Source: Flavobacteriia bacterium (GTDB lineage Bacteria > Bacteroidota > Bacteroidia > Flavobacteriales > Flavobacteriaceae). Taken from it: a DNA stretch of 64,000 bases. This document shows, piece after piece, positions 36,601 to 44,199 of this stretch. The notes under the pieces were generated by a model. The model worked only from the letters and a program-made list of their open reading frames with translations. It made no database searches and was not told where the DNA came from. The stretch covers positions 558,001-622,000 of the forward strand of contig RDYL01000002.1 in assembly GCA_004293165.1 (NCBI GenBank). Reading direction: 5' to 3'. The translations under genes and the position numbers were made by a program. Positions within the stretch are counted from its first letter, which is position 1. Each line of letters starts with the position of its first letter.

Positions 36601-36979
36601 TTTATACAACGAGTTGAGCCAAATTAAAGACGAAGCCACCTTACAACAATTTGAACAAAAACTAATTGACCGATTTGGAGCGTTGCCAAAACCAGCCATT
36701 GCATTACTAAATAGTGTGCGTATCAAATGGAAAGCCACCGCCATGGGAATTGAACGTTTAATGATGAAACAAGGCAAAATGGTAGGGTATTTCATTGGCG
36801 ACCAACAAAGTGATTTTTACCAAAGTAACCGTTTCATGAAAGTGCTACAATTTGCCCAACGCAACGGCAATGTTTGTAAAATCAAAGAAAAAGAAACCAA
36901 AAACGGCTTACGTTTATTACTGACTTTTGATAATGTGAAAAGTGTGAATAAGGCGTTGGAGTTGTTGGAGGGGATTTAA
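33626..36979 (+). CDS. mfd: Transcription-repair coupling factor Mfd
   Basis: A 1117-residue ATP-driven translocase that removes RNA polymerase stalled at DNA damage and recruits UvrA. Domains in order: UvrB-like modules (1-about 330), an RNA polymerase-interacting domain starting at about 437 (VGDYVTHIDHGIGKFGGL), helicase lobe 1 with Walker A GDVGFGKTEV (about 588) and DEEQ (about 687), lobe 2 with RGRVGRSNKKA, and a C-terminal autoinhibitory domain. The start codon is TTG; no ATG is available at a suitable place, and MSKSDII is the expected N-terminus. Slightly short but complete. Confidence 0.96.
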   Translation: MSKSDIISIYDKSSKIAILESTFAARQKSQMTGLVGSSLSFVAHSLFKKSELPFLILFSNKEEAAYYLNDLEQLINAEDVLFYPSSYRRPYQIEETDNANVLLRAEVLNRINSRKKPAIIVSYAEAIFEKVVTRKELEKNTLKLSVEDKLSIDFINETLFEYNFKRVDFVTEPGEFSVRGGIIDVFSFSNDNPYRIEFFGNEIDSIRSFDVETQLSIEKLKKISIIPNVENKLLQENRESFLDYINEKTVLIFQNTELLGQQLDKLFDKANEAFDKLSKDIQHAPPEDLFLNQKQFLKRALDFSVIELHTNAVFKTDKKVEFHIQPQPSFNKQFDLLLNNLSENHFNGYKNYLCCSNENQASRFHDIFEDIDAENSETVRKQYKTMVLPLFEGFIDEENQIACYTDHQIFERYHKFSIKNGYSKKQTITLKELTSLSVGDYVTHIDHGIGKFGGLQKIQVEGKTQEAIKLVYADNDIVYVSIHSLHKISKYNGKDGAPPKIYKLGSNAWKTLKQKTKARVKHIAFNLIQLYAKRRLDKGFQFAPDSYLQKELESSFIYEDTPDQIIATLDVKTDMESERPMDRLVCGDVGFGKTEVAIRAAFKAVDNGKQVAVLVPTTILAYQHFRTFSERLKDMPVTVSYVNRFRTAKQKSETLQKLQEGKVDILIGTHQLVNKNVVFKDLGLLIIDEEQKFGVNVKDKLKTIATNVDTLTLTATPIPRTLQFSLMAARDLSVITTPPPNRYPIETHVIRFNEEAIRDAISYEIQRGGQVFFINNRIENIKEVAGMIQRLVPGAKVGIGHGQMEGKKLEELMLAFMEGEFDVLVATTIIESGLDVPNANTIFINNANNFGLSDLHQMRGRVGRSNKKAFCYFITPPYSMMTGEAQKRITALEQFSELGSGFNIAMKDLEIRGAGDLLGGEQSGFINEIGFDTYQKIMNEAIDELKENEFKDLYQEENDIETKEFVKDIQIDTDFELLFPDEYINNITERLNLYNELSQIKDEATLQQFEQKLIDRFGALPKPAIALLNSVRIKWKATAMGIERLMMKQGKMVGYFIGDQQSDFYQSNRFMKVLQFAQRNGNVCKIKEKETKNGLRLLLTFDNVKSVNKALELLEGI

Positions 36980-37023
36980 AAATTTATTAGATTTGTTTTT
37001 ATATAATTATTACAATCAAAAAC

Positions 37024-37578
37024 ATGAGATTATTAATATTGATTTTGTTAGCGTTTTATAGTGTCAATTCTTTAGGTCAAACAGCAGAAGAGTCATTTTC
37101 ATTAGGGAAGCAAAAACTTGAGAATGGAGATCATAAAGGAGCCGTTGTTGATTTTACGAATGCTATTGATAAAGAAAAATATCCTACTTTATTAGGCACG
37201 TATTATTTATTTAGAGGGATGTCTAAAGATAGATTAAAAGATTATAGAGGAGCAATATTAGATATAACAAAAACGATAGAATTGTTAAAGGATTACACTT
37301 TGTCTGAAAAAAATATTAATCCAGATACATTCAAAATAATAGCATTAGCTTATTATGAAAGAGCTTATCCAAAAGTCGCTATGAATAACTTAAATGCTGC
37401 AATAATTGATGTTAATGAAGCTATCAAGATAGATGATAAAAACGGTATTTTTTATAAATTAAGGGGCGAAATAAAAATTTTACTTGGCCAAAAAGATTCT
37501 GCTTGTTTAGATTTTTCTAGGGCTGGAGAGCTTGGCGCAAAGGGAGCATATGAAAGAATTGAGGGTAATTGTGATTGA
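37024..37578 (+). CDS. Small TPR-repeat exported protein
   Basis: A 184-residue protein with a signal peptide (to about 18, ending SLGQT) and three or four TPR units: ESFSLGKQKLENGDHKGAVV, YLFRGMSKDRLKDYRGAILD and a later pair ending KLRGEIKILLGQKDSACLDF. Function unknown. It is 45 bases after mfd. The gap after its stop holds a hairpin but no T run. Confidence 0.8.
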   Translation: MRLLILILLAFYSVNSLGQTAEESFSLGKQKLENGDHKGAVVDFTNAIDKEKYPTLLGTYYLFRGMSKDRLKDYRGAILDITKTIELLKDYTLSEKNINPDTFKIIALAYYERAYPKVAMNNLNAAIIDVNEAIKIDDKNGIFYKLRGEIKILLGQKDSACLDFSRAGELGAKGAYERIEGNCD

Positions 37579-37655
37579 TACCCGACCGCTCGGGTATATC
37601 ACCGCAACGATAGCGCAATTTAAAATTTGACAAGTTTCAAAAACCTGTCAGGTCT
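37578..37655. repeat. GC-rich hairpin cluster after the TPR gene
   Basis: Stem ATACCCGA-CCGC-TCGGGTAT (37578-37597), then ACCGCAACGATAGCG, then GACAAGTTTC...AAACCTGTC, an imperfect inverted repeat. GC content is well above the neighbouring gap. No open frame is seen. The ACCTGTCAGGTC string resembles a dispersed repeat I recall from Bacteroidota; not verified. Confidence 0.45.
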
Positions 37656-37704
37656 ATTTATTTTTAACTTCACAAATTAAAAAATTATCAAAATTTAATG
37701 TTTT

Positions 37705-37723
37705 ATTATTGTAAAACAATAAT
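37705..37723. promoter_or_regulatory. Inverted-repeat operator overlapping the -33 element
   Basis: ATTATTGT-AAA-ACAATAAT, a perfect 8-bp inverted repeat with 3-base spacer, contains the TTG of the promoter for the DUF2975/HTH pair. It is a likely site for the small HTH protein encoded as the second gene. Confidence 0.55.
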
Positions 37724-37737
37724 TTTTTATATTTTTG
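37709..37737 (+). promoter_or_regulatory. Promoter of the DUF2975/HTH operon
   Basis: TTG (37709-37711), 18-base spacer, TATTTTTG (37730-37737). The predicted transcription start is about 20 bases before the ATG at 37763. Confidence 0.65.
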
Positions 37738-37762
37738 TCTCGAACTTAATATTTTTAAAGAG

Positions 37763-38266
37763 ATGAGAAAATTAAATTTTTTGAAAGGTATTGTCGATTT
37801 TGTTTGGATTACCATGTTGATTACGATTCCATTTTTATTGTTTTTTATTGTTATGGTAGTTATTGATAGTGAACCTCTTGATGTTCCAATTAAAGTTAAT
37901 GGCACTATTTTAGAAGTGGTTGATTTAAGAACTAAAGTACTTTTTGGGTTTTTATGTATTTCAGCTTCACTTATTATTTACGGTTTGTTTCTATTTAGAA
38001 AATTATTGCGTTTGTTTCAATTGAAAATTATTTTTGATCTGGAAATTGTAATTCTAATGAAGAGATTAGGGTTTGTTATTATTTTATCTGCTTTGTTAGG
38101 TGGAATTCCTAATTTCATTCTTGAAATAGTAAAAAATAATATTTCATTGAGTTTAGGATTGAATCCTTTTGTTTTGCTGTTTTCATTAGGTTTGTTTTTC
38201 TTAGTTTTGAGTGAAGTTTTTGTCATTGCAAAACACTTAAAAGAAGAAAACGATTTAACTTTTTAA
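37763..38266 (+). CDS. DUF2975 membrane protein
   Basis: A 167-residue protein with four hydrophobic segments (about 12-35, 58-80, 98-118 and 130-155), matching the DUF2975 layout. In many bacteria this gene is directly followed by a short Cro/C1-type HTH gene, as here (2 bases). The membrane protein may transmit a signal to, or be controlled by, the HTH protein. No catalytic residues are seen. It is unrelated in function to the neighbouring mfd and radA genes. Confidence 0.8.
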   Translation: MRKLNFLKGIVDFVWITMLITIPFLLFFIVMVVIDSEPLDVPIKVNGTILEVVDLRTKVLFGFLCISASLIIYGLFLFRKLLRLFQLKIIFDLEIVILMKRLGFVIILSALLGGIPNFILEIVKNNISLSLGLNPFVLLFSLGLFFLVLSEVFVIAKHLKEENDLTF

Positions 38267-38268
38267 TT

Positions 38269-38475
38269 ATGCCAATCATCATCAATTTAGATGTTATGTT
38301 AGCAAAAAGAAAAATGCGTTCGGCTGAATTAGCAGAAAAGCTGGGCATAACAACAGCTAATTTATCCATTATAAAAACAGGGAAAGCAAAGGCAATTCGG
38401 TTGACTACGTTAGAAGCAATTTGTGAAATATTAGATTGTCAACCAGCTGATATTTTGGAATATGTAAAAAAATAA
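38269..38475 (+). CDS. Small Cro/C1-type HTH regulator (YozG-like)
   Basis: A 68-residue DNA-binding protein made almost entirely of one XRE helix-turn-helix: MLAKRKMRSAELAEKLGIT, recognition helix TTANLSIIKTGKAKAIR, then TLEAICEILDCQPADIL. It is the usual partner of DUF2975. It probably controls its own operon through the inverted repeat at 37705-37723. The stop is 3 bases from the stop of convergent radA, with no terminator hairpin between them. Confidence 0.88.
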   Translation: MPIIINLDVMLAKRKMRSAELAEKLGITTANLSIIKTGKAKAIRLTTLEAICEILDCQPADILEYVKK

Positions 38476-38478
38476 TTC

Positions 38479-39840
38479 CTACCCAAACAACTCACTCACC
38501 ACATCTTCTATCTTTGCTACTAAAACAATTTTAATTCCCGTATTTTTCAAGGAAATTTTATTGTGTTTCGAAACAAAAATGGTGGTAAATCCTAATTTTT
38601 CAGCTTCTTGAATGCGTTGTTCGATGCGGTTAACAGGTCTAATTTCGCCTGAAAGTCCTACTTCTCCAGCAAAGCAAAAACCTTCTGCAATGGCAATGTC
38701 TTCGTTGGAGGATAAAATAGCAGCAACAACGGCTAAGTCAATGGCAGTGTCTTCAACAGAAATTCCCCCTGTTACGTTTAAGAACACGTCTTTGGTGCCT
38801 AATCTAAAGCCCGCACGTTTTTCTAAAACAGCTAAAATCATGTTTAAGCGTTTAGCGTTGTAACCTGTGGTACTGCGTTGTGGTGTTCCATAAACTGCGG
38901 TGCTTACCAAAGCTTGAATTTCTAACATTAACGGACGCATGCCTTCTAAAGTAGTGGCAATTGCTGTTCCAGAAAGTTGCTCGTCTTTATGAGAAATCAA
39001 AATCTCAGACGGATTGTCGACTTCGCGTAAGCCAGAACCTTGCATTTCGTAAATACCTAACTCAGCAGTAGAACCAAAACGGTTTTTTAACGAACGTAAA
39101 ATTCTATAAACGTGATTTCTATCGCCTTCAAATTGTAAAACGGTATCGACCATGTGTTCCAAAATCTTTGGTCCGGCGATGGTTCCGTCTTTGGTAATGT
39201 GTCCAATTAATAAAACAGGCACATTGGATTCTTTGGCATATTTAATCAACTCTGCCGTGCATTCTCTAATTTGAGAAATACTTCCAGCAGACGATTCAAT
39301 ATAATCGGTATGCAACGTTTGAATCGAATCGATAATGACGATATCGGGTTCAATTTCCAATATTTGACGGAAGATATTTTGAGTTTTGGTTTCGGTTAAT
39401 ATGTAGCAATTATCGCCATTCGAAGTAATACGTTCAGCACGCATTTTAATCTGTTTTTGGCTTTCTTCTCCCGAAACATAAAGGGTTTTATAAGGTAATT
39501 TCAAAGCAATTTGCAACAGCAACGTACTTTTTCCAATTCCTGGTTCACCACCTAACAAAGTTAAGGAACCCGGAACCAATCCGCCACCCAAAACCCGATT
39601 CAACTCGTTATCAGTCGTGTTCAATCGGATTTCTTGAGCGGTATCTATTTCTTTAATCAGTAAAGGTTTGGTAGCGGCTTTTGAAGTAGCACTCGTGGTT
39701 TTCCAAGCTACTTTTTCTTCTTTTTGAACCAATTCTTCTACAATGGTATTCCATTCTTTGCAAGCATTACATTGTCCTTGCCATTTTGAATATTGGGTGC
39801 CACAATTTTGGCAAAAGAAAGCCGTTTTTACTTTACTCAT
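38479..39840 (-). CDS. radA: DNA repair protein RadA
   Basis: A 453-residue RadA/Sms ATPase that promotes branch migration in recombination. It has a four-Cys zinc finger (FCQNCG...CNACKEW, residues 9-30), Walker A GEPGIGKST (98-106), the RadA-specific KNRFG motif (about 251-255) and a C-terminal Lon-protease-like domain (about 285-453) that forms the hexamer. It is the last gene of the panC-panD-flippase-like-esterase-radA run, 6 bases after the esterase gene. Confidence 0.96.
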   Translation of the reverse strand: MSKVKTAFFCQNCGTQYSKWQGQCNACKEWNTIVEELVQKEEKVAWKTTSATSKAATKPLLIKEIDTAQEIRLNTTDNELNRVLGGGLVPGSLTLLGGEPGIGKSTLLLQIALKLPYKTLYVSGEESQKQIKMRAERITSNGDNCYILTETKTQNIFRQILEIEPDIVIIDSIQTLHTDYIESSAGSISQIRECTAELIKYAKESNVPVLLIGHITKDGTIAGPKILEHMVDTVLQFEGDRNHVYRILRSLKNRFGSTAELGIYEMQGSGLREVDNPSEILISHKDEQLSGTAIATTLEGMRPLMLEIQALVSTAVYGTPQRSTTGYNAKRLNMILAVLEKRAGFRLGTKDVFLNVTGGISVEDTAIDLAVVAAILSSNEDIAIAEGFCFAGEVGLSGEIRPVNRIEQRIQEAEKLGFTTIFVSKHNKISLKNTGIKIVLVAKIEDVVSELFG

Positions 39841-39846
39841 TTTGTT

Positions 39847-41058
39847 TTATTCCTTTTTTTCAGTTGGTTCTTCTGTAGGAGTTTCAGCAGGAACTTCTGC
39901 TGGTGCTTCTTCCGATAGTTTGTCTTCTTTTCCTTTTAAAGCTTCAGCACGGTTCAACATATAATCTTTTGTTAACTCACGAATTGACTCTAAAGTAAAG
40001 GCTCTTTGATATGTTTTTACAGCTTTTTTAAAATTACCTGTTTTTTCAAAATACAAAGCTTGGTGATAGGTTCCTAGGATTGTTTTTGGGTAATGTTTGT
40101 CGGCATATTCTCCTAAAGTTTGTAATTCATTGTATGCTTTGTTTTTTAAAATAGCAGCTTCAATAGCTTTGAAATCTGACAATCTTGGTTTCAGTTTAAG
40201 ACCAAATCGTTTTTCTAATTCATCATATTTAGCAATTAAATAGTCGGTATAACCCGCTTCTAATTTTAAAATTTTATCTTGAAATTCCACCATTGAAATG
40301 GGTTGGTAGCCGTCAAAGATGAAATAAATCGCATTTGGAACAGCTTTAGCTACTAATGAATAGTGAGAAGCGCCTTTAAAAGCATCGTTTTGATATTTAA
40401 AAGTAGCGTTTGGAATGGCTTTGATATTTGCATCTAGTTCTGCTGCTTTTTCGTTGATTTCTTTTAAATCACCTTCACCTGTTGCTTGATAGTAGAAAAT
40501 AGGTTTTGTTATTTTTGTTAAACGATCTGCAATTCGTTTCTCCATTTCTGGGGCCATTTCTGGAGCTAGAGAAATATATGCATTAAAAATCGGGTTGTCT
40601 TTGTATAAGTAAAAATTTAAAAATCCAGCAGTTGTGTCATGACCACTAATCATTCTAAAAGGCAGTGTACGGTATTTTTTTTCTACATATGGTAATAATT
40701 CAACCCCAATGAATTCGAAAAAATTTGCGCCTGAACCAGAAGGAAATCCAGCTTCATCAAATTCGCTATCTTTAAAACGAGTTTCGCCATTATTTTGATC
40801 AATGGCAATAATTATCATTTCTGGCAAATCGTCCCAATAGCTACCATATTTTAAAATTCCTTCAAATGGATCCAATAAATATTCACCATCTAATAGAACT
40901 AAAGTGGGATAATTTTTTTCAGGATTTGATTCATAAGAAGGCGGTGTTACAACTGTAAAACTTCTTGTTCCTATTTTTTTTGTTTCAATCGATTCGGGGA
41001 TACGTTGTGCAAAAAGACTTGTAGTTGCTAACAGAATTAGCAATAAAAATTTTTTCAT
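39847..41058 (-). CDS. Esterase D-like alpha/beta-hydrolase fold protein with altered nucleophile
   Basis: A 403-residue exported protein (signal peptide to about 17). Residues 25-265 follow the putative-esterase fold (TLVLLDGEYL, EMIIIAIDQNN). At the nucleophile elbow, where GxSxG is expected, the sequence is GHDTTAG (139-145), putting Asp141 in place of Ser. A His in GASHYSL fits the catalytic His. Residues about 310-380 look like TPR helices, and the tail is rich in Glu, Pro and Thr. It could be a non-ester hydrolase or a non-catalytic binder. Confidence 0.75.
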   Translation of the reverse strand: MKKFLLLILLATTSLFAQRIPESIETKKIGTRSFTVVTPPSYESNPEKNYPTLVLLDGEYLLDPFEGILKYGSYWDDLPEMIIIAIDQNNGETRFKDSEFDEAGFPSGSGANFFEFIGVELLPYVEKKYRTLPFRMISGHDTTAGFLNFYLYKDNPIFNAYISLAPEMAPEMEKRIADRLTKITKPIFYYQATGEGDLKEINEKAAELDANIKAIPNATFKYQNDAFKGASHYSLVAKAVPNAIYFIFDGYQPISMVEFQDKILKLEAGYTDYLIAKYDELEKRFGLKLKPRLSDFKAIEAAILKNKAYNELQTLGEYADKHYPKTILGTYHQALYFEKTGNFKKAVKTYQRAFTLESIRELTKDYMLNRAEALKGKEDKLSEEAPAEVPAETPTEEPTEKKE

Positions 41059-41097
41059 GAGAAAATAGTTAGTTTAAAAGAGTAGCAATTTACTAAT

Positions 41098-42057
41098 TTA
41101 TTTTTTATTTAAAATAGGTAAAAGTAAATATGATACTAAGCCTAAAAATATAGTTAAAAGGGTTTGTGAGGTCCATACTAACCAACCAAAGGCTACTCCA
41201 ACATCATTTGGAATTCCATATAAAGAGTAAATTAGAGCAATGGCTAAGGGGTAAGCTCCAATGCCGCCATTAGTAAAACCTACTGCTAAACTGCCAAAAA
41301 TAAATCCCATAATAACAACATCAAAGCCTATGTTGGCTGTTTCTGGCAAAGCAAAAATGGTTACATAAAACATTAAAAGATAGGATAGCCATATAAAAAA
41401 GGAATGAAAAATATAGTTCCATTTGTTTTTCATTTTTAAAATACTCGTCATTCCTTCTATTAAGCCAGATAGTTTTTGTTTTAATTTATTAATAATTTTC
41501 CATTCAGCATAAATCCAAACAAAAACAAAAATCACAAAAATCACAAAACCGCCTACTAGTAAATAGATTATTTTTTCTAAGGGTAGTTTATCAATTAAAA
41601 ACTTATAAAGTTTTTCAAATTGCAAAACAAAGGCAATAACCACGAATAATAGAAAAATTAATAAATCAACAATTCTTTCGGCTACAATAGTTCCAAAACC
41701 TTTGTCAAATGGTACGTTTTCGTATTTTTTTAATAAGGCTGCTCTAGATATTTCACCTGAACGAGGAATGGTTAAATTAACTAAATAAGAAACACAAACG
41801 GTCATTAGGTCGTTTCGAAAATGTGTTTTATATCCTAAATGTTGTAGAGAAAATTTCCAACGATAAGCTCTTGACCAATACCCAAAAAGCGCAATAAAAA
41901 GGGAGAGAAATATATAAAAATAATCGGCCTTTAAGAAGCTGATTTTTATTTTTTCTAATTCCTCATGAGTAAGTGTAGTGTACTGATAATAGATAATTGC
42001 TAGCCCAATTAATAGCGGGATAGAAAGGCTAAAAAAATTTCTAATATTTACTTTCAA
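41098..42057 (-). CDS. YbhN/UPF0104 (lysylphosphatidylglycerol synthase TM-type) membrane protein
   Basis: A 319-residue integral membrane protein with about eight hydrophobic helices and the family hallmarks YWSRAYRWKF, SYLVNLTIPRSGEISRA near residue 100 and GFTNGGIGAYPLAIALIY near 260. It resembles the flippase half of MprF without the synthase domain. It may flip or transport lipids; the substrate is unknown. It is one base downstream of panD and on the same transcript. Confidence 0.85.
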   Translation of the reverse strand: MKVNIRNFFSLSIPLLIGLAIIYYQYTTLTHEELEKIKISFLKADYFYIFLSLFIALFGYWSRAYRWKFSLQHLGYKTHFRNDLMTVCVSYLVNLTIPRSGEISRAALLKKYENVPFDKGFGTIVAERIVDLLIFLLFVVIAFVLQFEKLYKFLIDKLPLEKIIYLLVGGFVIFVIFVFVWIYAEWKIINKLKQKLSGLIEGMTSILKMKNKWNYIFHSFFIWLSYLLMFYVTIFALPETANIGFDVVIMGFIFGSLAVGFTNGGIGAYPLAIALIYSLYGIPNDVGVAFGWLVWTSQTLLTIFLGLVSYLLLPILNKK

Positions 42058-42058
42058 A

Positions 42059-42409
42059 CTAAGTTAAAGAGTTGTCTTTTTCGTTAGGAAAAACTAATGT
42101 AGGCTTGAATTTTTTGGCTTCCTCAAAATCCATAATCCCATAAGAAATAATAATGATAATATCTCCTCTGTGAACTTTGCGAGCTGCAGGCCCATTTAAA
42201 GTGATTTCTCCAGTGTTTCTAGGGCCTTTAATGGCATATGTTTCAAGTCGTTCACCATTATTGATGTTAACGATTTGCACTTTTTCGCCTTCGATAATGT
42301 TAGAAGCTTCCATTAACGCTTCGTCAATGGTGATACTACCTATATAATTCAAATCAGCACCCGTAACGGTTACTCTATGAATTTTTGATTTTACTACTTG
42401 AATTTGCAT
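42059..42409 (-). CDS. panD: Aspartate 1-decarboxylase
   Basis: A 116-residue pyruvoyl enzyme that makes beta-alanine from L-aspartate for pantothenate and coenzyme A. The self-cleavage site Gly24-Ser25 is present in [13 protein letters not shown], and [19 protein letters not shown] and [12 protein letters not shown] are typical. It is 13 bases after panC, whose product consumes beta-alanine. It also has its own near-leaderless promoter (TTG-N21-TACCTTTG, 42445-42414). Confidence 0.96.
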   Translation of the reverse strand: MQIQVVKSKIHRVTVTGADLNYIGSITIDEALMEASNIIEGEKVQIVNINNGERLETYAIKGPRNTGEITLNGPAARKVHRGDIIIIISYGIMDFEEAKKFKPTLVFPNEKDNSLT

Positions 42410-42413
42410 GATG

Positions 42414-42445
42414 CAAAGGTAATTAATTTAGTGAAATATTATCAA
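42414..42445 (-). promoter_or_regulatory. Candidate internal promoter of panD
   Basis: On the minus strand, TTG (42445-42443), 21-base spacer, TACCTTTG (42421-42414), ending 4 bases before the panD ATG. The transcript would be leaderless or nearly so. Confidence 0.5.
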
Positions 42446-43271
42446 TTAATCTAATATTCTCAATAAAAATTGCGATAAAACCACGATAATTTTTGTCGTT
42501 TTCTTTTTCAGAAACGGGTAAAAGTGTTGCTTCATCGGCAATTTCAAAATATTCTAATTGAAATTCTGTATGTTTTTTGAATTCGTTTTCTACAAATAAA
42601 ATGGTTTCCTCGGCTGAATTTGTTTGAAATAACTTTTTTGCATCACTCAGTATTTGGTATATAATAGCTGCTTTTTCTTTCGCGATGGCGGATAGTCTTT
42701 CGTTTCTTGAACTCATGGCTAATCCGTTTGGTTCTCTATGAATTGGGCAACCAATAACTTCTACTGGAATATTGTATTTTGAAACTAATTTTTTCACAAT
42801 TTGAAGTTGTTGAAAATCTTTTTCTCCAAAATAGGCTTTATTAGGTTGAACAATTTCAAACAATCTTTTGACAATTGTTCCCACACCATCAAAATGGCCT
42901 GGTCTATGTTTGCCTTCCATTTGATTTTCCAGCCCGTCGTATTCAAAATTTTCAGAAACGGTATTACCTTCATAAATATCTTCTACTTCAGGAGCGTATA
43001 CAATAATTGAATTGCTTAATGCTTGCATAATTTGCACATCTCGTTCTAAAGTTCTTGGATATTTATCCAAATCTTCGGCATTGTTAAATTGGGTAGGATT
43101 GACAAAAATACTCATTACTGTTATGTCGTTTTCCGAAAGTGAGTTTTTCAGTAAAGATAAGTGTCCTTCATGAAGTGCTCCCATAGTAGGAACAAAACCA
43201 ATGGATTTGTTTTGGTTGATAAAAGGGCTTAAAAAGGCACTTAAATCTGACTTTTTATTAAAAATAAGCAT
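42423..43271 (-). CDS. panC: Pantoate--beta-alanine ligase
   Basis: A 282-residue enzyme that joins pantoate and beta-alanine using ATP. Motifs: [17 protein letters not shown] (nucleotide-binding HxGH), [23 protein letters not shown] and MSSRNERL. Length is normal. It forms an operon with panD and is divergent from the glycogen-synthase-like gene. A TAAGTTTG box on the minus strand at 43302-43295 is a possible -7 element. Confidence 0.96.
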   Translation of the reverse strand: MLIFNKKSDLSAFLSPFINQNKSIGFVPTMGALHEGHLSLLKNSLSENDITVMSIFVNPTQFNNAEDLDKYPRTLERDVQIMQALSNSIIVYAPEVEDIYEGNTVSENFEYDGLENQMEGKHRPGHFDGVGTIVKRLFEIVQPNKAYFGEKDFQQLQIVKKLVSKYNIPVEVIGCPIHREPNGLAMSSRNERLSAIAKEKAAIIYQILSDAKKLFQTNSAEETILFVENEFKKHTEFQLEYFEIADEATLLPVSEKENDKNYRGFIAIFIENIRLIDNISLN

Positions 43272-43378
43272 TTTAATGTTTGTTATTTCAAGTGCAAACT
43301 TACTATTTTAGTGGATAAATCCATAAAATTTTGTAATTTTGCAAGGTTTTTTAAAACAATAATTAACTAGAATACATT

Positions 43379-44185
43379 ATGGAAGACAAGAGGATATTGT
43401 ATGTATCATCTGAAGTGGTGCCTTATTTAGCTGAAAATGAAGTGTCGTTACAATCGTATGAAATGCCAAAAATGATTAATGATTTAGGTGGACAAATACG
43501 AATTTTTATGCCTAGATATGGTAATATTAACGAAAGAAGACATCAATTGCATGAAGTTATCCGTTTATCAGGAATGAACTTGGTGGTGAATGATATGGAT
43601 ATGCCTCTAATTATTAAAGTTGCTTCAATTCCAAAAGAGCGAATTCAAGTTTATTTTATAGATAATGATGAGTATTTCAAGCGTAAAGCTACTTTTTCAG
43701 ACGAAGAAGGTGTGTTGTATCTAGATAACGATGAACGAGCTATTTTCTTTGCTAAAGGAGTAGTAGAAACAGTTAAAAAATTAAATTGGGTGCCCGATGT
43801 AATTCATGTACATGGATGGATGGCTGCAATGTTACCAGTTTATTTGAAACATTATTATAAAGATGAAGGTATTTTTGCAGAAACAAAGATTATTTCATCG
43901 GTTTACGACCAAGGTTTTGAAGGAGAGTTAGACAAAGAATTCATCAACAAAGTATTGTTTGATAATATTACTAATGAAGCTGTTTCGGATTTAGTTTCGC
44001 CTACTTATGAAAACTTAATGAAAGTTTCAATTATGCATTCAGATGCAATAGTAGCAGGGTCTGAAGTTCTGTCGCCAACTTTAACAAAATTTATAGAAAG
44101 TTCAAACAAACCTTTTTTACCTTTCGCCTCTAAAGACACAATTAAAGAAGTGTATACTTCATTTATAAAAAATCACGTACTATAA
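43379..44185 (+). CDS. Truncated glycogen/starch synthase-like protein (GT5 N-terminal domain only)
   Basis: A 268-residue protein matching only the N-terminal catalytic domain of GT5 glycogen synthase: RILYVSSEVVPYL at the start, FMPRYGNINERRHQ, DVIHVHGWMAAMLP and VSIMHSDAIVAGS. The C-terminal half is absent, and the ADP-glucose-binding KxGG motif after EVVPY is replaced by LAENEVS. It is therefore unlikely to make glycogen. This short form beside panC is an arrangement I recall from Bacteroidota. It precedes the DUF4270 gene by 14 bases. Role unknown. Confidence 0.82.
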   Translation: MEDKRILYVSSEVVPYLAENEVSLQSYEMPKMINDLGGQIRIFMPRYGNINERRHQLHEVIRLSGMNLVVNDMDMPLIIKVASIPKERIQVYFIDNDEYFKRKATFSDEEGVLYLDNDERAIFFAKGVVETVKKLNWVPDVIHVHGWMAAMLPVYLKHYYKDEGIFAETKIISSVYDQGFEGELDKEFINKVLFDNITNEAVSDLVSPTYENLMKVSIMHSDAIVAGSEVLSPTLTKFIESSNKPFLPFASKDTIKEVYTSFIKNHVL

Positions 44186-44199
44186 AGGGTTTATCTACT

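Noticed and set aside
37578..37597. Rho-independent terminator after the small TPR gene
   Set aside because: The stem is good but no T run follows; it was reported as part of a possible dispersed repeat.
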